A stretch of 49,306 nt of DNA from Alphaproteobacteria bacterium (lineage in GTDB: Bacteria; Pseudomonadota; Alphaproteobacteria; Micropepsales; Micropepsaceae), in NCBI GenBank assembly GCA_028865545.1, contig JAGWJY010000023.1, forward strand, positions 1 through 49,306, in the 5' to 3' direction. Positions 25,553-35,394 of the stretch are shown here, piece after piece (within the stretch, counting starts at the first letter, position 1; each line of letters opens with the position of its first letter). A program made the translations under genes and the position numbers. The notes below the pieces were generated by a model. That model did no database searches, was not told the DNA's origin, and worked only from the letters and a program-made list of their open reading frames with translations.

Positions 25553-28216
25553 TCACATGCTCGGTGCCGGCGGACAACTCTGCTGACCAGAAGCTGGTTC
25601 GAGTCTGACCGAACCCAGTCTGATCTCCAGCTTGCCGCTGGTGGTGAGTTCAAGCGGCGTTGTAATGGCGCGCATGTCGGCTCCGGCCGTCGCCAGACAG
25701 GAGAGCGGCACCGTAACCTTTGTCCAGCCGGTGCCAAAAACAGACTGCAACGACTTGGTTACATCCACCTTGCCCTGGCTCTGCGCACCGCCCATTCCCA
25801 GCGTCACTTGCTTCGTCGGCGCATGTTCCACACGCAATGCCAACACCAATGCCATGTTGGTCCTCGTCTGCCGCAGCAGATTGATGGGAGCACCGGAGAC
25901 AGTGAGACTCGCCTGCCCCTTGCCCGACCAAGCTGCCAGCAAAGCGTCCGGCTGACCGCCGCCATGTGCCAATCTGGTGCGCAGTGCGCCTCCGGGCGCC
26001 GCCGACACCGGTGCACTCCTTGCCACCGCACCGCCTGCGCCGATCAACGAATACGACCAAGTCGAAGCGGCGTCCCCGGCATCCACGATGCTGCTGCGAT
26101 CAATCTCGGTGACCGGCGGCGCCTCCGGAAGCTGCCCGATGTTGCGCGGCTCCGCGTAGGTCAGACCATAGCCATAGGCGAACAGAGGATAATATGGCTC
26201 CGTACCGACGTTGAGCGGCGTCTGATCGGGTGCACGCGGCCAGGAGAAAGACAGCGTGCCGCGAAAATCATAGGCAACCGCGCCATCCGGCTTGCTGAAC
26301 AGCAGATCGGACACGCCTGCACCTTCAGAGCCAGGAAGCCACGCGGCTATGAAAGCGTTGGATGCGTTGATCTCAGGCGTGACGTAAAGCGGCCGGCCGG
26401 AGAGGAACACGCCAACCACCGGAATACCTTGCGCACGCAGGCTTTGGATCAGCTTGAGGTCTTTCGCGTCCGCGAAATTGACATTGCCCCGGTCACCAAA
26501 AAATTCCGCATATGGGTTCTCGCCGAAGACAACGATGGCCACGTCGGGCTTCTCCGTGAAACTGCCGTCGACGCTGAGCGCAGCAGTGCCGCCTGCCGCC
26601 TCGACGTTGGCTTTGATGCCTTCGTAGATTGTCTCGCCATGCGGGAAGTCCGCGCGCGTGTTGCCGCCGCCCTGCCAGGAGATCGTCCAGCCGCCGCATT
26701 GCTTGGGCAGATTATCGGCGCCGTCGCCCGCCACCAGGACGTGATCGCGCGGCGACAGCGGCAGGAGGCCGGCGTCGTTCTTCAGGAGCACCAGTGATTC
26801 GCGAACGGCTTCACGCGCCACCGCACGATGTTCTGGGGAACCGAGCAGATTCCATTGTCCCGCGTTCGGCCGCGACGAAGGCTTGCCTTCCGTCATCACG
26901 CCGGCGCGGAGCTTGACGCGCAGGATGCGCGATACCGCCTCGTCGAGCCTGGCCATGGGGATTTGACCGGATTTGACTTGCTCCAGCGTGGATTTGTAGA
27001 GGCCCTTCCAGCCGTCCGCGGCCATATACATGTCCTGGCCGGACATCAGCGCCGTCGGACAGTTCGTCTTCGTGCAGCCGGGAATCTGCGCATAACCGTC
27101 CCAGTCGCCCACAACAAAGCCGTCGAAGCCCAAGCGGCCGAACAACACGTCCTGCAACAGAGATTTGTTGGCATGCATTTTCTGCCCGCGCCAACTCGAA
27201 TAGGACGCCATCACCGACTGCACACCCGCCTTGATCGCCGCTTCGTAGGGCGGCGCGAAAATATCCCGCAGCGCGGGCTCGCTGTAGAGATTGTCGCCCT
27301 CATCGACCCCGCCGTCGGTGCCGCCGTCGCCGAGATAATGCTTGGCCGTCGCGATGACATGATCACCACGCAGAAAATCCGGGCTGCCCGGCATGCCTTG
27401 TATGCCCTCGACGATCGCCGTGGCGTATTCGCTGACAATTTTCGGATCTTCCGAATAGCTTTCGTAAGTGCGGCCCCAACGGTCGTCGCGCGCCACGGCG
27501 ATGGTCGGCGCAAAAGTCCAGTCACCGCCGACAACGCGCAGTTCCTGCGCCGTAATCTCGCCGATCTTGTGCATCAACGCCGGGTCGTGCATCGCGCCGA
27601 GGCCGATGTTGTGCGGGAAGATCGTTGCGCCGATGATGTTGGAATTGCCGTGAACGGCGTCCTGGCCCCAGATGATCGGGATCACCGGCTGCCCCGCCGG
27701 CACATCGACCGACGCGTCGTAATATTCGTCCGCCGCCTTCAACCAATCCTGAGCAGGTGCGCGATCATTGCCGTATGGGCCGGAATCGCCGCCGTTCAGA
27801 ATTGAACCGAGGTGATATTTGCGGACATCATCCGGCGTCACCGTACCGATGTCGGCCTGGATGATCTGCCCGACCTTGTCCTCCACGCTCATTTGCGACA
27901 GCAGCTTCGCCACTTCGGCCTCGATGGCCGGATCGCGCGGCTCGCCGCTCTCACCCTTCGGCCAGATGTCCGGATGAATCTCCGTCGACGTTGCGAAGTC
28001 GATGGTCGGTTGCGGCGCGGGCGCCGCTTGGACGGGTGCACTGGGTTGGCTGAACATGGAGCTCAACTCGTCGAGTTTCGGTATGGAAGGCATAGACGGG
28101 AGAGACGAACAGGCGCCCAGCGCCAGGGCACCCGCCAACATGACGGTGGCATTGCGCAGTCTTCGGGAAAGGCCCCGATCGATAATTTGAAGAGCCTTTT
28201 CCGTAAGCGCCGTCAT
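25553..28216 (-). CDS. GH3 glycosidase, lipoprotein (beta-glucosidase/exo-glucanase or xylosidase)
   Basis: Glycoside hydrolase family 3 enzyme of 887 residues. The N-terminal lipobox LGAC (Cys36) predicts a lipoprotein. The (beta/alpha)8 domain contains HGNSNIIGATIFPHNIGLGA, KHYLGDGGT and the nucleophile Asp371 in FVVGDWDGY. A GH3 C-terminal domain follows (AVREAVRESLVLLKND, then VVGVFLSGRPLYV). A further C-terminal beta-sandwich-like extension (after about residue 700) makes it longer than simple beta-glucosidases and like ExoP-type exo-1,3/1,4-glucanases. Substrate specificity cannot be read from sequence alone. It is third in the porter-epimerase-GH3 run, 69 bases after the epimerase. Confidence 0.92.
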   Translation of the reverse strand: MTALTEKALQIIDRGLSRRLRNATVMLAGALALGACSSLPSMPSIPKLDELSSMFSQPSAPVQAAPAPQPTIDFATSTEIHPDIWPKGESGEPRDPAIEAEVAKLLSQMSVEDKVGQIIQADIGTVTPDDVRKYHLGSILNGGDSGPYGNDRAPAQDWLKAADEYYDASVDVPAGQPVIPIIWGQDAVHGNSNIIGATIFPHNIGLGAMHDPALMHKIGEITAQELRVVGGDWTFAPTIAVARDDRWGRTYESYSEDPKIVSEYATAIVEGIQGMPGSPDFLRGDHVIATAKHYLGDGGTDGGVDEGDNLYSEPALRDIFAPPYEAAIKAGVQSVMASYSSWRGQKMHANKSLLQDVLFGRLGFDGFVVGDWDGYAQIPGCTKTNCPTALMSGQDMYMAADGWKGLYKSTLEQVKSGQIPMARLDEAVSRILRVKLRAGVMTEGKPSSRPNAGQWNLLGSPEHRAVAREAVRESLVLLKNDAGLLPLSPRDHVLVAGDGADNLPKQCGGWTISWQGGGNTRADFPHGETIYEGIKANVEAAGGTAALSVDGSFTEKPDVAIVVFGENPYAEFFGDRGNVNFADAKDLKLIQSLRAQGIPVVGVFLSGRPLYVTPEINASNAFIAAWLPGSEGAGVSDLLFSKPDGAVAYDFRGTLSFSWPRAPDQTPLNVGTEPYYPLFAYGYGLTYAEPRNIGQLPEAPPVTEIDRSSIVDAGDAASTWSYSLIGAGGAVARSAPVSAAPGGALRTRLAHGGGQPDALLAAWSGKGQASLTVSGAPINLLRQTRTNMALVLALRVEHAPTKQVTLGMGGAQSQGKVDVTKSLQSVFGTGWTKVTVPLSCLATAGADMRAITTPLELTTSGKLEIRLGSVRLEPASGQQSCPPAPSM

Positions 28217-28285
28217 CCTCTGGCTTCCTTTATGGGGTAAGACCTGCCGCTATAACTTAGGTTTCTTACTTTGATTCTGGAAATC

Positions 28286-29152
28286 TTACAGTCTGCGAAC
28301 GCCCAGGCGCATTTCGATGGCGAACGATTCGCCCGGCGCCAGGGTTTTTGCGCCCGTCTCGCTTGTCGGTTCAGGGCGATTGAACGCGTTGGGCATGGCG
28401 CTGACCGGCTCAGCGCAGAAGAAGTTTTGCCCGACAGGCATGAAGCAATGCAGGACGATGCAGTCCTCTGAGCCCTCGAGCGAGACGGAAATTCCGCTGT
28501 CGGGCTGATCGATGCGCGCAGCGCCTCGCCAGCCGGGGAATGAGTTGTCGACGAACGGCGCCTTGGACACTTGCGTGCCGTGCCCGAGATCGATGAAGCG
28601 CGTCGCCTCGACCAATTCCGTCGGAATCATCGTCTGGTCGGCGAGCCACATGCCGGAGACCGAAGCCGAGATGCTGGTCCGTGGCAGCCGCGGATAATAG
28701 GGATGGAAGCCAAGTGTCGTCGGCATCGGCCGCGTATCCCGGTTGCGGACCGAGAGCCGGACGCTGAGCGCTGTGTCCGTCAGAGCGAAAACCTGCTCCG
28801 CCGAATAGGCCCACGGCCATTCGTCCGCCTCATGGTCGAAAGCGAGCGTCGCCTGGTCGCGCGACAGCGAAGCGACACGCCAGGCAACATGCCAGCCATG
28901 GCCATGCAGAGGATGCGGGTGATCTCCAAAATTCCTCGGGATGCGGTACTCATGCCCCTGGAAATGAAGCAGGCCGTGTTCGATGCGATTGGCATACGGC
29001 ACCAAAGGAAAGCTGCCCATCTCGCGGACATCGGCCGTGTCCTTCGGCGCACGCCGCAGAACATCCTTCCCTTCGAATGTGTACCGCGAGATTGCTCCAC
29101 CGATCTCCGGCGAAACATCCACCTCCAGGCCACCGTGCGCCAATGCAATCAT
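28286..29152 (-). CDS. Aldose 1-epimerase (mutarotase)
   Basis: Beta-sandwich epimerase of 288 residues that interconverts alpha and beta anomers of aldoses. Visible family marks are PLVPYANRI near residue 50, HPLHGHGW near 80 with the catalytic His, and LGFHPYYPR near 165 (the usual HPYF region). It starts 21 bases after the porter stop codon, so it is surely cotranscribed with it. A mutarotase fits with a sugar porter and an upstream glycosidase that releases one anomer. Confidence 0.9.
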   Translation of the reverse strand: MIALAHGGLEVDVSPEIGGAISRYTFEGKDVLRRAPKDTADVREMGSFPLVPYANRIEHGLLHFQGHEYRIPRNFGDHPHPLHGHGWHVAWRVASLSRDQATLAFDHEADEWPWAYSAEQVFALTDTALSVRLSVRNRDTRPMPTTLGFHPYYPRLPRTSISASVSGMWLADQTMIPTELVEATRFIDLGHGTQVSKAPFVDNSFPGWRGAARIDQPDSGISVSLEGSEDCIVLHCFMPVGQNFFCAEPVSAMPNAFNRPEPTSETGAKTLAPGESFAIEMRLGVRRL

Positions 29153-29173
29153 GTGGGTGCCCTTCCCGTTAAA

Positions 29174-30649
29174 CTACTTCGCTGTCCTGGGCTTGTGCCA
29201 CACCTGCTCGATGGCCTCCAGCGTGCGCCCTTTGGTTTCCGGCACAAATTTCATCACGAACAGCGCCGCGAGGATCGCGCCCGCGCCATACAGCCAGTAG
29301 GCGAAACCGTGGTTGAACATGCGGTTCAGCCAAGAACTACCATCCATCATCGGGAAAGTCTGCGAGACGATGAAATTCGTGATCCATTGCGCCGCAACCG
29401 CGATCGACATCGCCTTGCCCTTGATCGAGTTGGGGAAGATCTCGGACAGCATCACCCACACGATCGGACCCCATGAAAAAGAGAAACCGATGATGTAGAC
29501 GACCACGGCCCCTATCGCGATATAGGACGATCCCGTCGTGCTTGCGGCGCCAACGTGCTCCACCGTCGCGCTGACGAGGTGCATGTCGAACAGAGTGCCG
29601 ATCGTCAGCATCGCTACCGCCATGATCACCGCACCGGCGATCAGCAGCGGCTTGCGGCCCAGCTTGTCGACGGTGGCGGTCGCGACCAGGGTGAACAACG
29701 TCATCGTGACGCCGACGAACCAAGCCGACTCCAGATAGGCGTCATTGGTGGAGGCGCCCATGTTCTCGAACATTTTCGGCGCGAAATAGAGCACTGCGTT
29801 GATACCGACGACCTGCTGAAATATCGAAAGCATGATGCCGACGACCAGCACCAGACTGCCATAGCTGAACAGCGGGCGCGTGTGCTGGACCAGCGAAGCC
29901 TCAATCTCCTTCAGGGTCGATTGTGCGGCATCGACACCGACCAGCCGCTTGAGCAGCGCCAGAGCTTCGCTGTCGCGGTCTTTGAGCACGAGATAGCGCG
30001 GCGTTTCCGGCACCAGCAACATGCAGACGATCAAAAGCGTCGCGGGAATTGCGGCCGAGGCGAGCATGTAGCGCCAGCCTTCGTTCATCAGGAATTCGTG
30101 GCTGCGCCCGGACTGAATCCAGAAGTTCACAAAATAAACGAGGTTGATGCCGATCACGATCGCGATCTGCTGGAAGGTCACCAACATGCCGCGCGTGGCC
30201 GGTGGTGCGACTTCTGCGATGTACATCGGCGCCAGCATCGAGGCCATACCAATGGCCGTGCCGCCCATCAGACGATAGAAGATGAAAGCCGGGAGCGCGT
30301 TTTCACGGACACCGCCTAAGATGCTCCAGCCGAATTCCGGAAAGCCCGCGCCGACAGACGACACGAAGAACAGCACACCCGCGATCAGCAGACCGGTCTT
30401 GCGGCCGAGCTTGGTCGATATCGGACCGGCGGCAGCGGCGCCGATCACGCAGCCGAGGAGCGCGCAACCAATGGCAAAGCCGGACAGAAAATTTGCTGTG
30501 CCTTCCGGCAGATGTCGCGGCGTGACGAAATTGTAAGTGATGGCGTCTGTTGCACCGGAAATCACTGCCGTGTCGTAACCGAACAACAGACCGCCGAGCG
30601 TCGCGGCAACTGTTAAGCCGGCTATCAGCGCATAATTGGCCTTGGCCAT
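29174..30649 (-). CDS. MFS sugar porter (XylE/AraE/GalP type)
   Basis: Sugar:H+ symporter of the major facilitator superfamily, 491 residues and 12 membrane segments. The sugar-porter signatures are GYDTAVISGA near residue 24, PETPRY near the centre and PETKGRTLE near the C-terminus. AAGGGGTG lies just upstream of the ATG. It heads the porter-epimerase-GH3 transcription unit and has a xyl-box-like operator 109 bases upstream. Pentose (xylose or arabinose) is the likely substrate given its regulation and neighbours, but galactose or glucose cannot be excluded. Confidence 0.92.
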   Translation of the reverse strand: MAKANYALIAGLTVAATLGGLLFGYDTAVISGATDAITYNFVTPRHLPEGTANFLSGFAIGCALLGCVIGAAAAGPISTKLGRKTGLLIAGVLFFVSSVGAGFPEFGWSILGGVRENALPAFIFYRLMGGTAIGMASMLAPMYIAEVAPPATRGMLVTFQQIAIVIGINLVYFVNFWIQSGRSHEFLMNEGWRYMLASAAIPATLLIVCMLLVPETPRYLVLKDRDSEALALLKRLVGVDAAQSTLKEIEASLVQHTRPLFSYGSLVLVVGIMLSIFQQVVGINAVLYFAPKMFENMGASTNDAYLESAWFVGVTMTLFTLVATATVDKLGRKPLLIAGAVIMAVAMLTIGTLFDMHLVSATVEHVGAASTTGSSYIAIGAVVVYIIGFSFSWGPIVWVMLSEIFPNSIKGKAMSIAVAAQWITNFIVSQTFPMMDGSSWLNRMFNHGFAYWLYGAGAILAALFVMKFVPETKGRTLEAIEQVWHKPRTAK

Positions 30650-30757
30650 CTGGCACCCCTTTTATGGACGTCGTGTCCCGTTTTCTCCCGCCGCCGTCGG
30701 AGCTTGCTGCCCCGTTGGACTTTGCGTCCTTTTTCTAGGTCGGCGTCGCGACCGTAA

Positions 30758-30771
30758 TGATAGCGCTAACA
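30758..30771. promoter_or_regulatory. xyl-box-like LacI operator upstream of the sugar porter
   Basis: TGATAGCGCTAACA matches the remembered xyl-box TGGTAGCGCTAACA at 13 of 14 positions. With its flanks (30756-30773) it is an 18-bp palindrome with one mismatched pair. It lies in the 223-base gap between the dehydratase stop and the porter ATG, so the porter is the only gene it can control directly. Confidence 0.68.
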
Positions 30772-30872
30772 TTCCGCAAGCGTCGACGGACTCGAAATTC
30801 GCCCGCGGGACGGATGCTATTGACGGTGCTTTTCTGCAGCAAGGCCCGAGCAATACGCTCTCAACGACAGAC

Positions 30873-32645
30873 CTAGTGATTGTGCCTGGGAGGCTTCGCA
30901 GCAACTCCGCGGTATTTCACCGCAAGCTCCATCACCGCTCCGCTATCGAGCTGGCTGGTGGTGGCGCGAAAAATCTCCTGCCAGGGCGTCTGACTTGGGG
31001 GGATTGGCGGCGGCGGTTCTTTTTTGCGCCGGGCGATTTCTTCGTCGGACACCAGCGCATCGCAGCGGCCCCGCTCCACGTCGATGCGAATCGCGTCGCC
31101 AGTACGCAGCCAGGAGAGCCCGCCGCCCACGGCACTTTCCGGCGCGGCGTTGAGGATCGATGGACTGTCGGAAGTTCCGGACTGACGCCCATCGCCGATC
31201 GTCGGCAGGCTGGCGATGCCCTTCTTCAGCAACGCATCCGGCGGCTGCATGTTGACGACTTCCGCCGAGCCGGGCCAGCCGATCGGACCGGCGCCGCGGA
31301 TCACCAGAATCGTGCGTTCGTCGATATCGAGCGAGGGATCGTTGATGCGCGCGTGGTAGTCGTCGCCTCCGTCGAACACGACCGCGCGCCCTTCAAAAAT
31401 GCCTTCGGCACTCAGATAGCGACGACGAAATTCCTCGGAGATCACGCTAGACTTCATGATCGCGAAATCGAACAGATTGCCACTCATCACCAAGAAGCCG
31501 GCGCGCTCCTGCATGGGCTTCTCATAGGCCGCGATCATCTCGCGATCGTTGCTTTCACGGCCCTTCAGATTCTCGGCGACGGTCTTGCCGGTGACGGTGA
31601 GCGGTCCGCCATCGACTTTTCCCGCACGCAGCAGTTCGTGCATGACGGCCGGCACGCCACCGGCCCGATGGAAACGCTCGCCGAGATATTTGCCGGCCGG
31701 CTGCATGTTGAGCAGCAAGGGGATGTCGCGCCCATAATCCATCCAGTCTTGCGCCTTGATCTCAACACCCGCGTGGCGCGCCATGGCATGCAGATGCGGC
31801 TGGGCGTTGGTGGACCCGCCCATGGCGGCGATCATGGCGATGGCATTGAGGAACGCTGGACGCGTCAAGATTTGCGACGGACGCAGGTCTTCATAGGCCA
31901 TTTCAACAATGCGCTTGCCGGTGGCATAAGCCATCTGTCCACGCTCGCGGTACGGCGCCGGGATTGCCGAACATCCGGGCAGCGACAGCCCGAGTACCTC
32001 GGCAACCGCGTTCATCGTGGAAGCGGTGCCCATCGTATTGCAGTGACCCAGCGACGGGGCCGACGCCGCGGCCGTCTGCACGAATTCCTCTTCAGTGATC
32101 TCGCCGGCGCCAAGACGGCGCCGGCTCTTCCAGATCACCGTGCCGGAGCCGACCAATTCGCCTTCGAACCAGCCGTCGAGCATCGGCCCGCCGGAAAGGA
32201 CAATGGCCGGAATATCCACGGTCGATGCCGCCATGACGGCTGAAGGGGTGGTCTTGTCACAACCGGTCGTCAGCACCACCGCATCGATGGGATAACCGTG
32301 CAGGATTTCCACCAGCCCGAGATAGGCAAGATTGCGGTCGATCGCGGCGGTCGGCCGACGGCAATTCTCGAACAAGGGATGCGTCGGAAATTCCAGAGGC
32401 ACGCCTCCGGCGTCGCGAACACCCTCCTTTACCCGACGGGCCAGTTCGAGGTGCACGCGGTTGCAAGGGTTGAGATCGCTGCCGCTTTGCGCGATGCCGA
32501 TTATGGGCCGCCCCGAACGAAGTTCTTCCGGCGTCAGGCCGCTGTTCATCCAGCGCTCAAGATAGAGCGCCACCATGTCCATACGTGCCGGATCATCAAA
32601 CCAGTCCCGCGACCGGAATCGTTTTTTCGGTTTGTCATGCGCCAT
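30873..32645 (-). CDS. xylD: Pentonate dehydratase, IlvD/Edd family (xylonate/L-arabinonate)
   Basis: Iron-sulfur dehydratase of 590 residues that removes water from D-xylonate or L-arabinonate to give the 2-keto-3-deoxy acid. The three cluster-ligand cysteines lie at 61 (NPCNR), 129 (TTGCDKTTP) and 202 (LGHCNTMG), positions almost identical to those I recall for characterised sugar-acid dehydratases with [2Fe-2S] clusters. Length and the RFRSRDWFDDP start match the pentonate branch rather than IlvD or Edd. It is third in the XylX-aldehyde dehydrogenase-dehydratase run. The sequence does not settle which pentonate is preferred. Confidence 0.88.
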   Translation of the reverse strand: MAHDKPKKRFRSRDWFDDPARMDMVALYLERWMNSGLTPEELRSGRPIIGIAQSGSDLNPCNRVHLELARRVKEGVRDAGGVPLEFPTHPLFENCRRPTAAIDRNLAYLGLVEILHGYPIDAVVLTTGCDKTTPSAVMAASTVDIPAIVLSGGPMLDGWFEGELVGSGTVIWKSRRRLGAGEITEEEFVQTAAASAPSLGHCNTMGTASTMNAVAEVLGLSLPGCSAIPAPYRERGQMAYATGKRIVEMAYEDLRPSQILTRPAFLNAIAMIAAMGGSTNAQPHLHAMARHAGVEIKAQDWMDYGRDIPLLLNMQPAGKYLGERFHRAGGVPAVMHELLRAGKVDGGPLTVTGKTVAENLKGRESNDREMIAAYEKPMQERAGFLVMSGNLFDFAIMKSSVISEEFRRRYLSAEGIFEGRAVVFDGGDDYHARINDPSLDIDERTILVIRGAGPIGWPGSAEVVNMQPPDALLKKGIASLPTIGDGRQSGTSDSPSILNAAPESAVGGGLSWLRTGDAIRIDVERGRCDALVSDEEIARRKKEPPPPIPPSQTPWQEIFRATTSQLDSGAVMELAVKYRGVAAKPPRHNH

Positions 32646-32675
32646 CGCGGTTTCCCTCCGTCGCGACCTGCGCGA

Positions 32676-34118
32676 TCAAGCCAAAGTATAGGCGATTTTC
32701 AGCTGCGTGTAGAACTCTACCGCAGCGGTTCCCTGCTCGCGCGGACCGTAGCTCGACTTGCGCGTTCCGCCGAACGGCACGTGGTAGTCGACCCCAGCCG
32801 TCGGCAGGTTCACCATCACCATACCCGCCCGCACGTTACGCCGGAAATGAAGCGCGTGCTTGAGCGATGTCGTGACAATGCCTGCAGACAGGCCGAAATC
32901 ACCCATGTTCGCGACCGCGAGGGCTTCGTCATAATTCTTGACCCGCACCACACTGGCGACCGGCCCGAAGATCTCCTCGCAATTGACCCGCATGTCCGGC
33001 TTGGTGTCGACCAGCAAGGTCGGCGCCACATAATAGCCGGGCTTGGACAATTTCAAGCGCTCGCCGCCGGCAACGCAGCGCGCCCCTTCCTTCGCGGCGA
33101 TATCGATATAGCCCAGCACCGTGTTGAGCTGAGCCTCGCTCGCCACCGGTCCGATCTTGGTGTCCGGATCGAGCGCATCGCCGACGCGCAACGCCGCGAC
33201 CTTCTCGGTCAGCGCCTTGACAAAGCGATCATAGACGCCTTCCGTTACGATGATACGGCTCGATGCCGTGCAGCGTTGCCCGCTGGCGAAAAAGGCGCCG
33301 TCCAGGGCGCACTGGACCGCACGATCGAGGTCTGCATCGTCGAGCACGACAAGCGGATTCTTGCCGCCCATCTCCATCTGCAGCCGAGCCTGACGCTCGA
33401 TTGCCAACTTGGCGATGCCGGCGCCGACGCCCTGTGATCCGGTGAAAGAGATACCCGCCACGCGCGTGTCTTTTACCAGCGCATTGCCGGCGGCCGCCCC
33501 ACCGAACACCATGTTGAAGACGCCTTTGGGGATACCGGCGTCATGGAGAATTTCGGCCATCGCCGCAGCAATGGCGGGTGTCAGCGAGGCAGGTTTCAGC
33601 ACCACCGTGTTGCCGAACGCAAGCGCGGGCGCGCTTTTCCAGGCGGGTATGGCGATGGGAAAATTCCATGGCGCTATCAATCCGAACACGCCCAACGGCT
33701 CACGATAGGTCGTGACCTCCACGCCGGCGCGGGTGGAATCGACATTGTCGCCGGTCCGGCGCAGCGCTTCGCCGGCGAAGAATTTGAACAGCCGCCCCGC
33801 GCGGGCCACTTCGCCGATGCCCTCTGGCACCGTCTTGCCCTCTTCACGCGACAGCAGCCGGCCGAGCTCCTCGCGGCGCGCCAGGATCGCGGTGCCGGCA
33901 CGATCAAGCACGTCGGAGCGCAGTTCCGGACTCGCTTGCGACCAGGCAGGAAACGCTTCGGTCGCCGCGGCTATCGCCGCGCGCATCGCCGAGCCGTCGT
34001 CATTGGGGGCACGCGCGACAACGTCCGCCGTATCCGACGGATTGAGGCTTTCGAGGCCCGTGCTGGCTCCGACCCATTCGCCGCCGATCAGATGTCTTAA
34101 AGAAAGAGTTTCGCTCAC
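32676..34118 (-). CDS. 2-oxoglutarate-semialdehyde dehydrogenase, XylA-like
   Basis: NAD(P)-dependent aldehyde dehydrogenase of 480 residues. It has Asn152 in PWNFP, general base Glu249 in QMEMGGKNP and catalytic Cys283 in SGQRCTAS. In the Weimberg pathway this enzyme oxidises 2,5-dioxopentanoate to 2-oxoglutarate. The start is a GTG at 34118 overlapping the XylX stop (GTGA), giving VSETLSLRHLIGGEW. The ATG start upstream at 34178 would lie inside the XylX gene and adds residues unlike the family. Its place between the two dehydratases makes this role much more likely than a general ALDH function. Confidence 0.88.
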   Translation of the reverse strand: MSETLSLRHLIGGEWVGASTGLESLNPSDTADVVARAPNDDGSAMRAAIAAATEAFPAWSQASPELRSDVLDRAGTAILARREELGRLLSREEGKTVPEGIGEVARAGRLFKFFAGEALRRTGDNVDSTRAGVEVTTYREPLGVFGLIAPWNFPIAIPAWKSAPALAFGNTVVLKPASLTPAIAAAMAEILHDAGIPKGVFNMVFGGAAAGNALVKDTRVAGISFTGSQGVGAGIAKLAIERQARLQMEMGGKNPLVVLDDADLDRAVQCALDGAFFASGQRCTASSRIIVTEGVYDRFVKALTEKVAALRVGDALDPDTKIGPVASEAQLNTVLGYIDIAAKEGARCVAGGERLKLSKPGYYVAPTLLVDTKPDMRVNCEEIFGPVASVVRVKNYDEALAVANMGDFGLSAGIVTTSLKHALHFRRNVRAGMVMVNLPTAGVDYHVPFGGTRKSSYGPREQGTAAVEFYTQLKIAYTLA

Positions 34119-35287
34119 AGCTTGACCTCCGCGCCCGTCGCGCGCCCCTTCAGCAGACCACGCGACGCGAGATTGCACATAAGATCGCCCACTCCGAACG
34201 TCCAGGGCGGCGCGGCGTCACAGCACGTCACCTTGTTCTCCAGAACGCCGAGTTTCTCCGACGACACCCGTACGACGTCGCCCTGTTTGTGGGTAAAGCC
34301 GCTACCGGGCGCGCCGCGGTCGTCGGTGGGGGCAAACATCGTTCCGAGGAACAACGCAAAACCGTCCGGATATTGGTGATGCTTGCCGATCGTCTGGCCG
34401 ACAAGTTCGAGAGGATCACGGCTGATCTCTGTCATGGAACTCTTGCCTTCCAGCCGGTAGCCATCTTCCCCGACAACCTCGAGCCGGACAACAGCCTTGC
34501 GCACGTCGTCCAGAGCGAAGGTATCGTCGAACAAGCGGATGAACGGGCCAATCGAGCAGGAAGCATTGTTGTCCTTGGCCTTGCCGAGCAGCAGCGCGCT
34601 GCGTCCCTCGATGCAGCGGAGATTCACGTCATTGCCGAGCGCGGCGCCGAGCGTTCGCCCAGCGCGGTCGCACACCAGCACGATCTCCGGCTCGGGGTTG
34701 TTCCACACCGAATCCGAGCGCACACCGACCCAATCGCCCCAGCCGACCGATGACAATGTCGGCGCCTTGGTAAACACCTCGGCGTCGGGGCCAATCGCGA
34801 CTTCAAGGTATTGCGACCACAAACCATCGGCGATCAACGCGTCCTTGAGCTTCTTGGCTTCAGGCGATCCAGGCTTGACCGAGCGAATATCCGTGCCGAC
34901 CCGATCGCGCAGGGCCGCGCGGATCGCCTCGGCGCGACTTGCTTCACCACGGGCGCGCTCCTCGATCACCCGTTCGACGGCGGACACCGCGAAGGTAACG
35001 CCGGCCGCCTTGATGCATTGCAGATCGACGGGTGCCAGGAGACGCATCCTGCCGGACGATCCGTCCCAGGCGCGGCGCAAATCCAGCGTCTCGAGCGGAC
35101 CGAGGTCAACACCGGCCCGGACTTGGGACCAGTCCCAAATTTCGAGAAATTGCGACACGGTGGGCGCGATCGCAGAAATGTCCCGCGCGTGCCCGCCGCT
35201 GACCAGGATGGGCGTCGGCCCAGCGGAAGTTTCGATACGACCCAGAAGCGTCGCAGCCCGCCAATCTTGCGGTAGGTGTTCGATCAT
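34115..35287 (-). CDS. xylX: 2-keto-3-deoxy-pentonate dehydratase, XylX/FAH family
   Basis: Fumarylacetoacetate-hydrolase-fold protein of 390 residues, the size of Caulobacter-type XylX. It converts 2-keto-3-deoxy-xylonate (or -arabonate) to 2,5-dioxopentanoate. EPEIVLVCD, the GNDVNLRCIEG region and a metal-binding Glu/Asp set are visible; the C-terminal half carries the FAH core. The ATG at 35287 has a weak GGCGAG site. It is first of three cotranscribed Weimberg genes and lies 107 bases after the LacI gene on the same strand, so it may be read from the lacI promoter or its own. Confidence 0.87.
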   Translation of the reverse strand: MIEHLPQDWRAATLLGRIETSAGPTPILVSGGHARDISAIAPTVSQFLEIWDWSQVRAGVDLGPLETLDLRRAWDGSSGRMRLLAPVDLQCIKAAGVTFAVSAVERVIEERARGEASRAEAIRAALRDRVGTDIRSVKPGSPEAKKLKDALIADGLWSQYLEVAIGPDAEVFTKAPTLSSVGWGDWVGVRSDSVWNNPEPEIVLVCDRAGRTLGAALGNDVNLRCIEGRSALLLGKAKDNNASCSIGPFIRLFDDTFALDDVRKAVVRLEVVGEDGYRLEGKSSMTEISRDPLELVGQTIGKHHQYPDGFALFLGTMFAPTDDRGAPGSGFTHKQGDVVRVSSEKLGVLENKVTCCDAAPPWTFGVGDLMCNLASRGLLKGRATGAEVKL

Positions 35288-35394
35288 ATACTCGCCATTA
35301 CCGATTGCGCGCGCGTTTGGCCAATCTCTTCCGCGCCGCTTCCGGACCTGCCACCGTCAAAGCTCCGATTTGCTCTGTCAAGAGCGGCGTCTGT

